This document shows positions 42,163 to 53,180 of a stretch of DNA of 64,000 nt, in pieces (the stretch's first letter is position 1; every line of letters begins with the position of its first letter). A program made the position numbers and the translations under genes. The notes beneath the pieces were generated by a model. It saw only the letters and a list, made by a program, of their open reading frames with translations, did not search any database and was not told the origin of the DNA. The DNA is from Chlorocebus sabaeus (Eukaryota; Chordata; Mammalia; Primates; Cercopithecidae), in contig NC_132909.1 in assembly GCF_047675955.1 (NCBI RefSeq), positions 45,683,931-45,747,930 of the forward strand, written 5' to 3'.

Positions 42163-42455
42163 TTTGTTTTTTGAGATGGAGTCTTACTCTGTCGCGCAGG
42201 CAGGAGTACAGTGGCGCCATGTCAGCTCCCTGCAACCTCCGCCCCCCACCCCCTTCAAGCGATTCTCCTGCCTCAGCCACCGGACTAGCTGGGATTACAA
42301 GCGCTTGCCACTGCTCCCAGCTACTTTTTGTATTTTTAGTAGAGACGGGGTTTCACCATCTTGGCCAGGCTGGTCTTGAACTCCTGATCTCGTGATCCAC
42401 CCGCCTGGGCCTCCCAAAGTGCTGGGATTACAGGCGTGAGCCCCTGCACCTCGCC
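42163..42455 (-). mobile_element. Alu preceded by a (TTTG)n tract
   Basis: Full minus-strand Alu; its tail side is TTGTTTGTTTGTTTG. Confidence 0.9.
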
Positions 42456-42579
42456 TACATTTTATTCTGATCCATATATATCTAGGCCTATCTGTGGTTC
42501 CTGTGCATTACAGGAGGAGGGAGGAAATCTTTCCTTCCGTTCTATCCTTTCCCCACTGGTTTGGGAGCTCCATCTTTAG

Positions 42580-42790
42580 TTTAGACCAGGGGGGCAATTG
42601 TGTCCATTGGCAACTTCTGGTGACATTTTTAATCGCCATGTTTGGGGGTGCATGGGTGTTGCTGGCTTCTAGTGGATGGAGGCCAGGGACGCTGTTCATC
42701 ACCCTGCAATGCACGGGACAGACCCCACAGCAAAGAATAAGCCAACCCCAAATGTCATTAGGGCCAAGATTGGAAAACCCTGTGTTAGAC
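42580..42790 (+). mobile_element. Ancient DNA-transposon-like repeat, copy 3
   Basis: GGTGACATTTTTAATCGCCA, GATGGAGGCCAGGGACGCTG and GCAATGCACGGGACAG match copy 2 closely. Confidence 0.65.
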
Positions 42791-42927
42791 AAATCCCATC
42801 TCTTCTGGGGACTCTAGATTCTTTACCAATGTCCTGTTTGTGTATTCTGGGGCGATGGCACAGTGTCATAACTCCTGTGGCTTTATTATTAGATTTGGCA
42901 CCTGGGAGGCATCCCCGTTTCACACTT

Positions 42928-44224
42928 TTTTTTTGAGACAGAGTCTTGCTGTGTTGCCCAAGCTGGAGTGCAGTGGCACAATCTTGGTTCACTGCAGCCT
43001 CAGCCTCCTGGGATCAAGCGATTCTCTTGCCTCAGCCTCCTGAGTAGCTGAGATTACAGACACCCGCCACCATGCCTGGCTAATTTTTGTATTTTCAGTA
43101 GAGACAAGGAGTCTCACTCTTTCGCCAGGCTGTGGTGCAGTGGCGCGATCTCGGTTTATTGCAACCCTCGCCTCCCAGGTTCAAGTGATTCTCCTGCCTC
43201 AGCCTCCCAAGTAACTGGAATCACAGGCGCTCACCACCACACCCGGCTCATGTTTTGTATTTAGTAGAGACAGGGTTTCACCATGTTGATCAGGCTGGTC
43301 TTGAACTCCTGACCTCAGGTGATCTACCTGCTTCAGCCTCCCAAAGTGCTGGGATTACAGGCATGAGTCACCACGCCCTGCAGGGTTATTATTAATAATA
43401 ATCCCCCCCCTTTTTTTTTTGAGACACAGTTTTGCTCTTGTTGCCCAGGCTGGAGTGCAATGGCCCGATCTCAGCTCACCACAACCACCGCCTCCGGGGT
43501 TCAAGCGATTCTCCTGCCTTGGCCTCCCAAGTAGCTGGGATTACAGGCATGTGCCACCACACCTGGTTAATTTTTGTATTTTTAGTAAAGACGGGGTTTC
43601 TCCATGTTGGTCAGGCTGGCCTCGAACTCCTGACCTCAGGTGATCTGCCCGCCTCAGCCTCCCAAAGTGCTGGGATTACAGGCATGAGCCACCGAGCCCG
43701 GCCAATAATCCCATTTTATAGTGGAATAAACAGGTTCCCAGAAGCAACAAGGGAGGCTGGGGTTGCACAGTGATCCTGAAGAGGGTCCTGGCCCTGCTCA
43801 CGCCTCATCGCACAGGCAGCCTCTTGAGGGCCCCCACACCTCCCCTTCCTCCAGAAAGTTTTCGCCTGGGCTGCACTGCTAGACACTTTGGGCTCTGAGC
43901 CACACACTTTGCTCACATGACCTTATTTTAAAATTTTTATCGTTTTTTTAAAAGACAGGATCTTGATATCGCCCAGGCTGGAGTGCAGTGCTGTGATCGT
44001 AGCTCCTCGCAGCCTCCAACTCCCAAGCTCAAGCAATCTTCCCACCTCAGGCTCCCAAGCAGCTGGGACCACAGGCCCACCCACCACATCCGCCTAATGT
44101 TTTTACTTTTTGTAGAGATAGAGTCTTGCTATGTTGCCCAGGCTGGTCTCAAACTCCTGGGCTCATGCTATCCTCCCGCCTCAGCCTCCCAAAGTGCTCA
44201 GATTACAGGCGTGACACCCAGCCC
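42928..44224 (-). mobile_element. Run of minus-strand Alus
   Basis: 42928-43101 truncated copy joined to 43105-43382, then 43410-43703 full, then 43935-44224 old (AluJ-like). Confidence 0.85.
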
Positions 44225-44229
44225 TGACA

Positions 44230-44345
44230 TGACCACATTTCATCCTTACAATGATCCCCTGGAGTAGGACCTCTTTACTGCCCCCACTGTACAACCGAGG
44301 AAACCCAGGCTCAGAGAGATAAAATACTGGTCCGAGGTCTCACGG
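44230..44345 (+). mobile_element. MIR
   Basis: CATTTCATCCTTACAATGAT, GGAAACCCAGGCTCAGAGAG, CCGAGGTCTCACGGCTGGGT fit the MIR core. Confidence 0.75.
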
Positions 44346-44587
44346 CTGGGTAGCAGTGACCTTGGCTCTTAAACTGGGTAGATACCCTGAGTGCAGCTGA
44401 AGATTTGCCAGTCCATCTCGCCATGTGGGTGTCCCATGTCTGGGAGGTAAGAGCAGGCTCTATCCATTCTGACAGGAACAAACTGCCAAAGTGTTACCAG
44501 AAAGGGGTCCTGATCCAGACCCCAAGAGAGGGTTCTCCAATCTCACACTAGAAAGAATCCAGGGCGAGTTCATATAGTGAAAGCAAA

Positions 44588-44593
44588 TTTATT
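44588..44593 (-). terminator. ANKLE1: LTR poly(A) signal, possible ANKLE1 3' end
   Basis: AATAAA on the minus strand, the first canonical signal after the ANKLE1 stop (about 1.05 kb downstream). It lies within the solo LTR in the same orientation as ANKLE1. Confidence 0.5.
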
Positions 44594-44767
44594 AAGAAAT
44601 GAAAGGAATAAAAGAATGGCTACTCCATAGACAGGGCAGGGCTGCTGGTTGCCCATTTTTATGGTTATTTCTTGATGATATGCTAAACAAGGGGTGGATT
44701 ATTCATGCCTCCCCTTTTTAGACCATATAGGGTCTAAAGGGTAACATCTTGATGTTGACGTGGCATT

Positions 44768-45073
44768 TGTTTTTTTTGTTTGCTTCTTTGAGACGGACTC
44801 TCGCTCTGTTGCCCAGGTTGGAGTGAAGTGGCACAATCTCAGCTCACTGCAACCTCTGCCTCCCAGGTTCAAGTGATCCTCCTGCCTCAGCCCCCCTAGT
44901 AGCTGGGATTACAGGCACTTGCCACCATGCCCAGCTAATTTTTGTATTTTTAGTAGAGACGGGGCTTCACCATGTTGGCCAGGCTGGTCTTGAACTCCTG
45001 ACCTCAGGTGATCTGCCCGCCTTGGCCGCCCAAAGTGCGAGGATTACAGGCATAAGCCACCGCGCCTGGCCAG
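44768..45073 (-). mobile_element. Alu within the LTR
   Basis: Full-length minus-strand Alu, flanked by GTGGCATTTG and ATGGCATTTG copies. Confidence 0.9.
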
Positions 45074-45504
45074 GCATGGCATTTGTAAACTGTCATGGCG
45101 CTGGTGGGAGTGTAGAAATGAGGACGACCAGAGGTCACTCTTGTCGCCATCTTGGTATTGGTGGGTTTTGGCCGGCTTCTTTACTGCAACCTGTTTTATC
45201 AGCAAGGTCTTTATGACCCATTATCTTGTGCTGACCTCCTACCTCATCCTGTGACTTAGAATGCTTTAACCGTCTGGGAATGCAGCCCAGTAGGTTTCAG
45301 CCTCATTTTACCCAGCTCCTATTCAAGGTGGAGTTGCCCAGGTTCAAACGCCTCTGACAGAAGCACCGGACTGTTCCTAAGCACCTTCTGCTTCCCTACT
45401 TGTCCTCCTCCCATGACAGGGAGCTCACTACTTACTACCCCTCCAGCAGTACCATCTGTAACAAAGTCCTCTCTCAGACTGGGGGAGATCTGCCCTGGTG
45501 TTCC

Positions 45505-45506
<2 letters not shown>

Positions 45507-45543
<37 letters not shown>
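45507..45543. repeat. (CA)n microsatellite
   Basis: About 18 CA units, 100 bp beyond the ANKLE1 stop and so probably in its 3'UTR. Confidence 0.95.
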
Positions 45544-45546
<3 letters not shown>

Positions 45547-45639
45547 CTTCTGAAACCAGAGATGGGGGCTGCTGTCAGCACAGGGCAGCTGGAACGTTCA
45601 AACATTTCTTCCCAGGCTGGACGGCCAACTCCCCAGCAC

Positions 45640-45812
45640 TCAGCCCCGGGCCTGAATGTCCTGGGGACGAAGCTGTCGCTCGCCTTCAGCCAGGAAGACG
45701 AGGAGGGCGCGGTGCAGCAGGTGCACCCCCAAGCGCCGGCGACGAGCAGGTGGCCAGCCTGCCACCACTCCATAGCAGTGCCCTTGTTTCTGGTTGGTGA
45801 GCGTCTGGATCC
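45640..45812 (-). CDS. ANKLE1: ANKLE1 last exon
   Basis: IQTLTNQKQGHCYGVVAGWP to PQDIQARG, TGA at 45640-45642. Acceptor CTCCAG. Confidence 0.96.
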
Positions 45813-48800
45813 CTGGAGAAATTGGATGTGAGGTCACAGGGGCAGCCATGGGGACACTGCCCCATCCAGCAGAAGTGTGTGACAGCAGGTGGCTGGGTAC
45901 GGTGGCTCACACCTGTAATCCCAACACTTTGGGTAGATCACATGAGGCCAGGAGTTTGAGAACAGCCTGGCCAACATGGTGAAACTCCATCTCTACTAAA
46001 AATACAGAACTTAGCTTGGCATGATATGGTGATATATGCCTGTAATCCCAGCTACTTGGGAGGCTGAGGCACAAGAATCGCTTGAACCTGGGAGGCAGAG
46101 GCTGCAGTGAGTTGGGATCATGCCACCACACTCCAGCCTGGGTGACAGAGTCTCACACACACACAAAAAAGTATGTGACAGCAAACCCAATGTGTATTGC
46201 CCTTGAGTGGGGATAAACCAGTGGAGCAAAATACATGCATGTTCAGGTTCAAAGTTGGTGCTCAATAATTGCTCAGTCAACAAATGAACACCCTTCAGAA
46301 GGAAAAAAAATGAGGGAACTAGAAAGCCAAATGCCTTTCATATGACCCCCATTCTATGTACCAGGCACCCACCTAGGGCTTCCACAATACACGCCTCCCG
46401 TGTATAAGCCTCCACAGCGACCACATGCTGGAAGCAATGTAGGGACACAACGCCGCAACCACTGGCCCAGATGTCCAAGATCTGACGCACCTTGGGGCAG
46501 GCCTGGGGGGGCTAGGGCAGAGTCCGGAGTCAGCACTCCCAATCCCCTCCCCTGCCCGTGGCCTGACTGCCCTCGATGAACCCTGATCCCCATCCTCACA
46601 CCTGTTTTCTTGACCGCCCATGGTGACCAAGGGCTTCCCAGAGGTGGACATATGGCCGGGCCCTCGTCCCTTTGCCCACGTAGAAGATGGCACGGACGAA
46701 AGTCTGAAGGCGCTCAGCTGGGGTCAGTGAGAAGGCTCGGGCTGGCAGGTCCTGAGTCTCCCTGGATGAAGGGGGCAGCTCAGACAGGGAAAAGTGGATA
46801 CAGTGGTCCCCAGAGGCAGTCCTTAAAGTCACATGTCTAGTGACTCCTGATTACAGGATCAGAGAAAGGCAGTGGCTCCCCAAAGACATTCAGCAGCTTG
46901 CTTTTTTTTTTTTTTAGACAGAGTTTCACTCTTGTTCTCCCGGCTGGAGTCCAATGGCACGATCTCAGTTCACTGCAACCTCCACCTCCCAGGTTCAAGC
47001 AATTCTCCTGCCTCAGCCTCCCGAATAGCTGGGATTACAGGCATGCGCCAACACGCCTGGCTGATCTTGTATTTTTAGTAGAAATGGGGTTTCTCCATGT
47101 TGATCACACTCATCTCTAACTCCTGACCTCACGTGATCTGCCCACCTCAGCCTCCCAAAGTGCTGGTATTACAGGCATGAGCCACCATGGCCGGCTGGGG
47201 CTCACGTCTGTAATACCAACACTTTGGGAGGCCAAGGCAGGAGGATCACTTGAGGCCGGGAGTTTGAGAACAGCCTGGCCAACATGGTGAAACCCCATAT
47301 CTACTAAAATTACAAAAAAAAATTAGCTAGAGATGGTGGCACATGCCTGTAATCCCAACTACTTGGGAGGCTAAGGTACAAGAATCGCTTGAACCCAGGA
47401 GGCAGAGGTTGCAGTGAGCCAAGATTGCACCACTACATTCCAGCCTGGGTGAAAGTGTGAGACTCGGCCTCAAAAAAAAAAGAGGAAAAAAAAGTGGCTG
47501 GTGGGGTGGCTCACACCTGTAATCCCAGCATTTTAGGAGGCCAGGGTGGGCGGATCACCTGAGGTCAGGAGTTCAAGACCAGCCTGGCCAACATGTTTAA
47601 ACCTCATCTCTACCAAAAATACAAATATTAGCCAGGTGTGGTGGCGGGTGCCTGTAATCCCAGCTACTTGAGAGGCTGAGACAAGAGGATTATTTGAACC
47701 CAGGAGGTGGAGGTTGCAGTGAGCCGAGACGGCACCATTGTACTCTAGCCTTGGCAACAAGAGTGAAACTCCGTCTTAAAAAAGAAAAAGAAAAAGAAGA
47801 TGCTGATAATTAGAGAGGGCCAGTCCCTTTCTTAAGGGTACACAGTGAATAAAAACCAATCCCCAAATTTTCTAGCTTCCATTTCTGGGGCTTTCCTGCC
47901 CTAAGTACCTGGGGTCCAGCAGCAGATATGTGAAGCTAGACTTCACGACCCCCTCCCGCCACCTCCTGGCAGGATCTGGCTGCTCAAACTGCTGGGCCAG
48001 CGCGTCTTCATCTGCCTGGACATCTGGAATACAGCCTGTCCGCAGGGCTGCAGCCAGTTCTAGGCTGTGCCCTGAAAACTCTGGGCCTGGAAGTCAAGGG
48101 AGATGGAGGAAGAGATGATTCTGAGATGGGGAGGGAAGTGGGGCTGAGAGCTGGGGTTCTCCGAGAGATTCCTGGAGGCTCCCTGGATTCCACGTGCCCT
48201 GGGGAGACTAACCAGGGGCAATCTGGGCTTCTTTCAGCCGCTGGAGGTAGAATCGCCGGGTGAAGGGTGTGACAGGGCCAGGATTCTCACCAAGCGCTCG
48301 CAGCCCCTGCAGCAACTCCAAGTCAGACACAATGGAGACTGGCGGGTGCTGGCAACAGCCGACAGGGTCTCTGCCACCTGTAGAGCTTGCCTCATCCTCT
48401 GTCAGCCAGAGCGTGGCCATGTCACTATCAATGGATGTCTGGTGCTCCCACAGGCCGTGGCAGTCAGAAGCTCCAGGGGGTGGTGTCTGTGGGGGGCTGT
48501 GAGCTGGACTCCTGTCTAGGAGAGGCATGGAGGAAGGGCAGGACTGGAAGCCAGCAGCATTTGGTGGGGTCAGAGTCAGGGCCTGCAGACGGGCATTCAG
48601 TTCTGCCTCCGTCCCCTGAGACCTAGGTACCCTCTGTGTGGCATGGACAACATGCAGAAGTCCCTGCCTGGTCAGTGGCAATGACCCAGCCCAGGGGGGA
48701 GTATCCGAGGCTGGGTCCTTGGCTCCAGAGACCTCAACTGCTGTGATGAAAGAGGCATCTGAGCTGTAATCCCAGTGCCCTGGAGGGGACGCTGAGCTCC

Positions 48801-50247
48801 TATCTTTGTCCACAATTTCAAGGGGAACAGGGAGGCTGGGGGTTCCTGGGTCAGCCTCCAAGCCCGTGTCCCTGTTGTCACCTCTGCATGGCTGCGTTTG
48901 GAGTGCTATGGAGTCCAGCATCTCATCAGGAGATCCAGAGAGGCCTGGAGCTGCAGGTGAGAGTGGGGGTCAGAGAGGAGAGGAGGAAGGATGAGACAGC
49001 GATGGGAATAGGATCAGACATAAAAAGGAGATAGGAATGTCTGAGGCCGAAAAAGCTGGCCACAGAGAGTGGACATAAGACAGAACCAATAGGCGGGGTG
49101 GGGGAGACAGTGGATGCCAGGGATTGGTCCAGAAGTCAAGCCCCAGCAGCCCTGCAGGCCCTACTCACTGCCAGGTGCAGCCTCGGGCTCCTGGGTCTCT
49201 GCCCCGATCCGGGTCCGGGTCCTGGTCCGCGTGTCGAGATCCTGCAGGACTCGCGCACACTCCAGGTGCCCCTGCTGCAGGGCCAGGTCCAGCGGCCGGA
49301 GTCCGTCCTACAGGGGCGCGGTCAGCAGGGGGCGCTCGAGGCCCTCTAACCTTCCTTCCTTCCCTCCCTCCCTCTGGGCTCGCCCAGCCTTTCTTTGCCC
49401 GCGCAGTGCCTCCCAACCTGGTCGCGCAGCGCCGGGTTTGCTCCTTGGCTCAGCAGCAGCTCCAGGCCGCGGCGGCAGCCCCAGGCAGCGGCCACATGCA
49501 GCGGTGTCAATGCCTCGACAGATCTGGGGCGGCAGCGCAAGAGGGGTCATTGCGGACTCAGCCTCCCGGCAGGAACCCCGATCTCCGCTCTGGGGACCGG
49601 GAGCCTTCGTTCTCGGCCCCCTGATCTCCACTGTCCACCCTGGGACACTGCCCTTGGAACCTAGATGCTATGACCTCAGGCCAGGACCCAAACCTCTGCC
49701 GTCTGACCCTGGAGCCTCCACCACAAGATCCGAACCCTTGGTCCTAGCGCAGCCCCATTCCCCGCCCTCGGTCTGGGGCCCCAGCGCCTCCCTCGAGCTC
49801 TAGTCCCTGCCCTTGGACCCCCAAGTTCCCTCCCCAAGATTCCCCCAAACCCCACCCTCGGGCTCCGAGGCCCTGGCCCGGGATGGTGGGGCGCCCCTTC
49901 CCGGATTCCCAGACTTCGGCTTGGGGAGACCCCGCCCCGGACCCAGGCTCTACCTTACCGAGCGTTGGGGTCCCCGCCTTGGCGCAGTAGGGCCCCGAGG
50001 CAACGCAGGCCGCGCGGGTGCCGGGCTCCGGCAGCCAAGTGCACAGCAGCTGCGCCATCCTCCAGCACCAAATTAGGGTCCGCGCCGCAGCGCAGCAGCT
50101 CCTCTACCGCCCTGCAAACACCGGGGTCAGAGTGGACTCGGGTCAAAGACCCCCACTCCTGGCCCGCCCCCGGCCCCGCCCTCACCACGGCTCCTCCTCC
50201 CGCAGCGCCGCCCGCAACCTGCGAGCCAGGAGGGCCTCGGAGCACAT
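45640..50247 (-). CDS. ANKLE1: ANKLE1 (ankyrin repeat and LEM domain endonuclease), complete
   Basis: GIY-YIG endonuclease that acts on chromatin, including DNA bridges at cell division. Nine minus-strand exons: 50186-50247, 49959-50111, 49418-49523, 49169-49307, 48213-48950, 47909-48086, 46602-46761, 46373-46511, 45640-45812. Total 1,848 bp = 615 aa + stop, the human length as I recall. Starts MCSEALLARRLRAALREEEP. Ankyrin repeats fill about residues 20-145 (ADPNLVLEDGAAAVHLAA, TPLHVAAAWG, PLDLALQQGHLE). A low-complexity Ser/Pro middle follows, then a LEM domain near residues 355-398 (SDLELLQGLRALGENP). The C-terminal nuclease has RAIFYVGKGTRARPY as the GIY-YIG variant and a conserved Glu in EAYTREACIVEALG. 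Neither frame nor splice site is broken. Confidence 0.97.
45889..46170 (+). mobile_element. Alu in last ANKLE1 intron
   Basis: Full-length, with a CACACACACAAAAAA tail, antisense to ANKLE1. Confidence 0.88.
46373..46511 (-). CDS. ANKLE1: ANKLE1 exon 8, GIY-YIG domain
   Basis: PPQACPKVRQILDIWASGCG to CIVEAL plus one base. Acceptor CCCTAG gives PPQ; a second acceptor CCCCAG nine bases on would drop it. Human has PHQ from memory, supporting the outer site. Confidence 0.92.
46602..46761 (-). CDS. ANKLE1: ANKLE1 exon 7, GIY-YIG domain start
   Basis: ETQDLPARAFSLTPAERLQT to GRSRKQ with AIFYVGKG. Acceptor ATCCAG, donor GTGTGA. Confidence 0.96.
46902..47800. mobile_element. Three Alus in ANKLE1 intron 6
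   Basis: 46902-47194 (-), 47195-47493 (+) and 47497-47800 (+). The first two join head to head as an inverted pair. Confidence 0.88.
47909..48086 (-). CDS. ANKLE1: ANKLE1 exon 6
   Basis: PEFSGHSLELAAALRTGCIP to YLLLDP plus two bases. Acceptor TTCCAG, donor GTACTT. Confidence 0.95.
48213..48950 (-). CDS. ANKLE1: ANKLE1 exon 5, linker and LEM domain
   Basis: 246 codons from TPGLSGSPDEMLDSIALQTQ to AQIAPG. The last about 40 residues are the LEM domain. Acceptor CTGCAG, donor GTTAGT. Confidence 0.96.
48951..49168 (-). other. ANKLE1: ANKLE1 intron 4
   Basis: Short unique intron, no repeats. Confidence 0.8.
49169..49307 (-). CDS. ANKLE1: ANKLE1 exon 4
   Basis: DGLRPLDLALQQGHLECARV to EAAPG, including the TRTRTRTR run. 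Acceptor CTGTAG, donor GTGAGT. Confidence 0.95.
49418..49523 (-). CDS. ANKLE1: ANKLE1 exon 3, ankyrin repeat
   Basis: SVEALTPLHVAAAWGCRRGL to NPALRDQ. Acceptor CCCAG, donor GTTGGG. Confidence 0.95.
49524..49958 (-). other. ANKLE1: ANKLE1 intron 2
   Basis: GC-rich (C-rich on the plus strand), no repeat or extra exon recognised. Confidence 0.75.
49959..50111 (-). CDS. ANKLE1: ANKLE1 exon 2, ankyrin repeat
   Basis: AVEELLRCGADPNLVLEDGA to GGDPNA plus two bases. Acceptor TTTGCAG, donor GTAAGG. Confidence 0.96.
50186..50247 (-). CDS. ANKLE1: ANKLE1 exon 1
   Basis: ATG at 50245-50247, 20 codons plus two bases, donor GTGAGG. This start agrees with human. Confidence 0.95.
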
Positions 50248-50530
50248 GCCCTGGCGGGGTCCGAAGCGCACCGCCTGGGGGGTCGATTTCCTACTTCCCG
50301 CGGCTGGCTTGTGGGCATGCGCCGCTCCGCCCCTCGGCTCGTGGGGACCCTCTCCGGGGCTGAGCAGGGTTCCCAGCCAGGCCGCCCCGCGCCGCACCGG
50401 GGTCCACATCGGGGTTCGAGAGCTTTGGTGTTCGCAGAGGCCCGTGACACCCGGAGGCGCTCAAGCAGGGCTGGGACCGCCGATAAGAGCCCGGGCGGGA
50501 GGATGCCACCGGGTGTGCCACTATCTCATT
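50248..50530 (-). promoter_or_regulatory. ANKLE1: ANKLE1 promoter region
   Basis: CpG-rich sequence upstream of the ATG without a TATA box; GCATGCGCCGC near 50316. Placed by position and composition only. Confidence 0.5.
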
Positions 50531-50672
50531 TAAAAACGGGAAACGCAAAGGCACCCGCCTCGAGTGGGTGGAGCTATGATTAGGAAAGTCCGGGGTGCCC
50601 CAGGTCTTTAAGTCTCAGGGAATCTTCTGCAAGGGTGGCCTCTGGGAGGGCGCACGGCCTTATGAGAGGCTT

Positions 50673-51820
50673 AGGCCAGGCACGGTGGCTCACACCTGTA
50701 ATCCCAGCACTTTGGGAGGCCCAGGCAGGAGGGTTGCTTGGGCTCTGGAGTTCGAGATCAGCCTGGGCAACTTGGATAAATCCTGTCCCTACAAAAAATA
50801 CAAAAAACTAGCCGGGCGTGGTGGCTTGCGCCTGTGGTCCCAGCTACTTGGGAGGCTAAGTTGGCAGAATCTCCTGAGCCCGGAAGTTCGAGGATGCAGT
50901 GAGCCATGATCACACCACTGCACTCCAGCCTGGGCAACAGAGCAAAACTCTGTCTCAGAAAATAAACAAGTAAATGAATACATACATACACACATACATA
51001 AAATAGAGGCTTCAATTTCCAACCCCCAGGCCAAGGGCTCGGCTTACTCCTTTAATCATAGTGCTTTGGGAGGCTGAGGCGGGAGGATCGCTTGAGGCTA
51101 CTAGTTTGTTATTATTTTTCGTTTCTTTTTGTGAGTGCAGGAGTTTGAGACCAGCCTCGGCAACAGAGTGAGGCCATGTCTGTCTGTTTGTTGTTGTTGT
51201 TGTTGTTGTTTTTGAAACAGATCTTACTCAGTTGCCCAGGCTGGAGTGCAGTGGCGCAATCTGGGCTCACCGCAACATTTGCCTCCCAGGTTCAAGTTAT
51301 TCTCCTGCCTCGGCCTCCTGAGTAGCTGAGATTACAGGCATGCGCCACCACGCTCGGCTTATTTTTGTATTTTCAGTAGAAATGAGGTTTCACCATGTTG
51401 TCCGGGCTGGCCTCGAGCTCCTGACCTCAGGTGATCTGCCTGCCTCAGCCTCCCAAACTGCTGGGATTACAGGCGGAGACCTTGTCTTTATTATTTATTT
51501 ATTTATTTATCTATTTATTTATTTATTTATTTTTGAGACGGAGTTTTGCTCTTGTTGCCTAGGCTGGAGTGCAGTGGTGTGATCTCAGCTCACTACAACC
51601 TCCTCCTCCCGGGTTCAAGCGATTCTCCTGCCTCAGCCTCCCCAGTAGCTGTGATTACAGGCATGCACCATCACGCCTGGCTAATTTTTGTATTTTTAGT
51701 AAAGACAGGGTTTCACCATGTTGGTCAGGCTGGTCTTGAACTCCTGACTTTGTGATCTGCCCGCCTCGGTCTCCCAAAGTGCTGGGATTACAGCCATGAG
51801 CCACCACGCCTGGCCAAGAC
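50673..51820. mobile_element. Alu cluster
   Basis: 50673-50990 (+) with a (CATA)n-like tail. 51023-51180 (+) left arm interrupted by foreign sequence. 51190-51475 (-) and 51533-51820 (-) full length. Confidence 0.82.
51488..51532. repeat. (TTTA)n microsatellite
   Basis: About ten TTTA units with one TCTA variant, forming the tail side of the Alu at 51533. Confidence 0.92.
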
Positions 51821-52097
51821 CCTGTCTTTAAAAACAATCTTTTAAAAAATTTCCAGCCCTTGTTCTGTGTTGTCCATTTTCAATCCAGCGCAACTAGGAC
51901 TTCAGTATTTTGGAGGGCTGGACCTCTGAGTCTTAGGTGTCCCATCTGCAAAATATGAGAATCCTAACGAAGTTGATGCGGGGATTGAACAGGGGCTTGG
52001 GCACAAGGGTCTGACACACACACAATAGGTTCCCGAAAAATGTTCATAGGGAGGAAAAGCAGTCACTCAATAAAGCTATTTGTGTTTACTTTTCAGA

Positions 52098-52340
52098 TAG
52101 GGTCTTGCTCTGTCGCCCAGGCTGGAGTGCAGTGGTTCGATGACGGCTCACTGCAGCCTTGACCTCCTAGGCTCAAGTGATCCTCCCACTTCAGCCTCCC
52201 AAGTAGCTGGGAATCACAGGCGTGAGCTACCAAGCCTGCTAATTTTTGCATTTCCTGTAGAGACAGGAAATGTTGCTATGTTGTCCAGGGTGGTCTTGAA
52301 CTCCTGGCCTCAAGCAACCCTCCTATCATGGCCTCACTAC
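52098..52340 (-). mobile_element. Alu, old and shortened
   Basis: GGGTCTTGCTCTGTCGCCCA to GGCCTCAAGCAACCCTCC. A smaller Alu scrap lies at 52700-52780. Confidence 0.82.
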
Positions 52341-52908
52341 TGCTGATGGAGGTATTAAACCTCCCTCTTAGGGACGTATGATCCAGGCCTGGCTGATCAG
52401 AACATCATACAACCCTGGCACATGACTAGCTCCTAACTGAAGGTCATGTAACCCCCCAGGGAAGTCCAGTCATATCCAGGTGCTGAGAGAACTCTGCCTT
52501 GACCTGGGTTGGGGTCTGGGGAGTGGTTGGAGCCATCATACACCTTTCCGTTTGTTGGGGGGTAAGCAGGGCACATTGACTGGCAACCATGTAGTACCCT
52601 CCCCAATGGCAATGTTGTCCTAGCACCTGGATACAGCCAAGCCTGAAGCTGTTGTCTTGGCTTTTTCATCTTTTTTATTTTTGAACTTTTCATTTTTATT
52701 TGAGAAAAGCTCTCGCTCTGTCACCAGGCTGGAGTACAGTGGTGCGATCTCAACTCGCTGCAACCTCTGCGTCCCAGGGGCTTTTTCATCCACAAGAAAG
52801 CAGCCACTCACCTTTGCTCAGTGGCTAAGTTTTCTGTCACTTGCAATGAAGGTGATCCCAATTAACACAAAGTGATTGGTATGGACTTCGGTTAACGAGT
52901 CTCAAATT

Positions 52909-52914
52909 TTTATT
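52909..52914 (-). terminator. BABAM1: BABAM1 poly(A) signal
   Basis: AATAAA on the minus strand, about 270 bp after the stop; the 3'UTR between is unique sequence. Confidence 0.85.
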
Positions 52915-53180
52915 TTGATGGCAAAAATCACACAGGGAAGAACAAAAATTATCCATGACAAACTAGGAGTGGAAATGGGCTGGGAAACACAGAAGATGGG
53001 TGCCCACAGTTCCTGGGATCCCTCCTGGAATCCTGGGTTTCCCTCCTAGGACCCCGCAAGGTACCCTAGGTGCCTCCTGGAACCCCCTGACCCAGGAGGT
53101 CCCAAGGAACCCAGTATGAGAACCAAGGCTTTAGGGCAAGGACTTCCTTGCACAAGAAGATGCAGATGTACAGGGATGAT

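Larger units (their letters stand above)
41143..44492. other. ABHD8-ANKLE1 intergenic region
   Basis: Alus 41371-41835 (+), 42163-42455 (-), 42928-43382 (-, composite), 43410-43703 (-), 43935-44224 (-). Ancient repeat 42580-42790 and MIR 44230-44345. No gene recognised. Confidence 0.8.
44493..45359 (-). mobile_element. Solo LTR of an endogenous retrovirus, split by an Alu
   Basis: On the minus strand it begins TGTCAGAGGCG (45359) and ends GGTAACA (44493), the TG...CA ends of an LTR. A polyadenylation signal sits at 44588-44593 near its 3' end. A minus-strand Alu (44768-45073) interrupts it. No viral coding sequence is present. It looks like an ERV1-class family; I do not assert which. Confidence 0.75.
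50531..52890. other. ANKLE1-BABAM1 intergenic region
   Basis: Alus 50673-50990 (+), 51023-51485 (composite), 51533-51820 (-), 52098-52340 (-), with a (TTTA)n tract at 51488-51532. 51840-52090 and 52340-52700 are unique or very old repeat. No gene recognised. Confidence 0.8.

Noticed and set aside
44493..45359. Possible provirus with coding remnants
   Set aside because: Only a single LTR is visible; no gag, pol or env-like frames lie beside it.
49114..49803. Plus-strand frames of 166-229 codons opposite ANKLE1
   Set aside because: Antisense to ANKLE1 exons 3 and 4 and GC-rich introns, with no coding resemblance.
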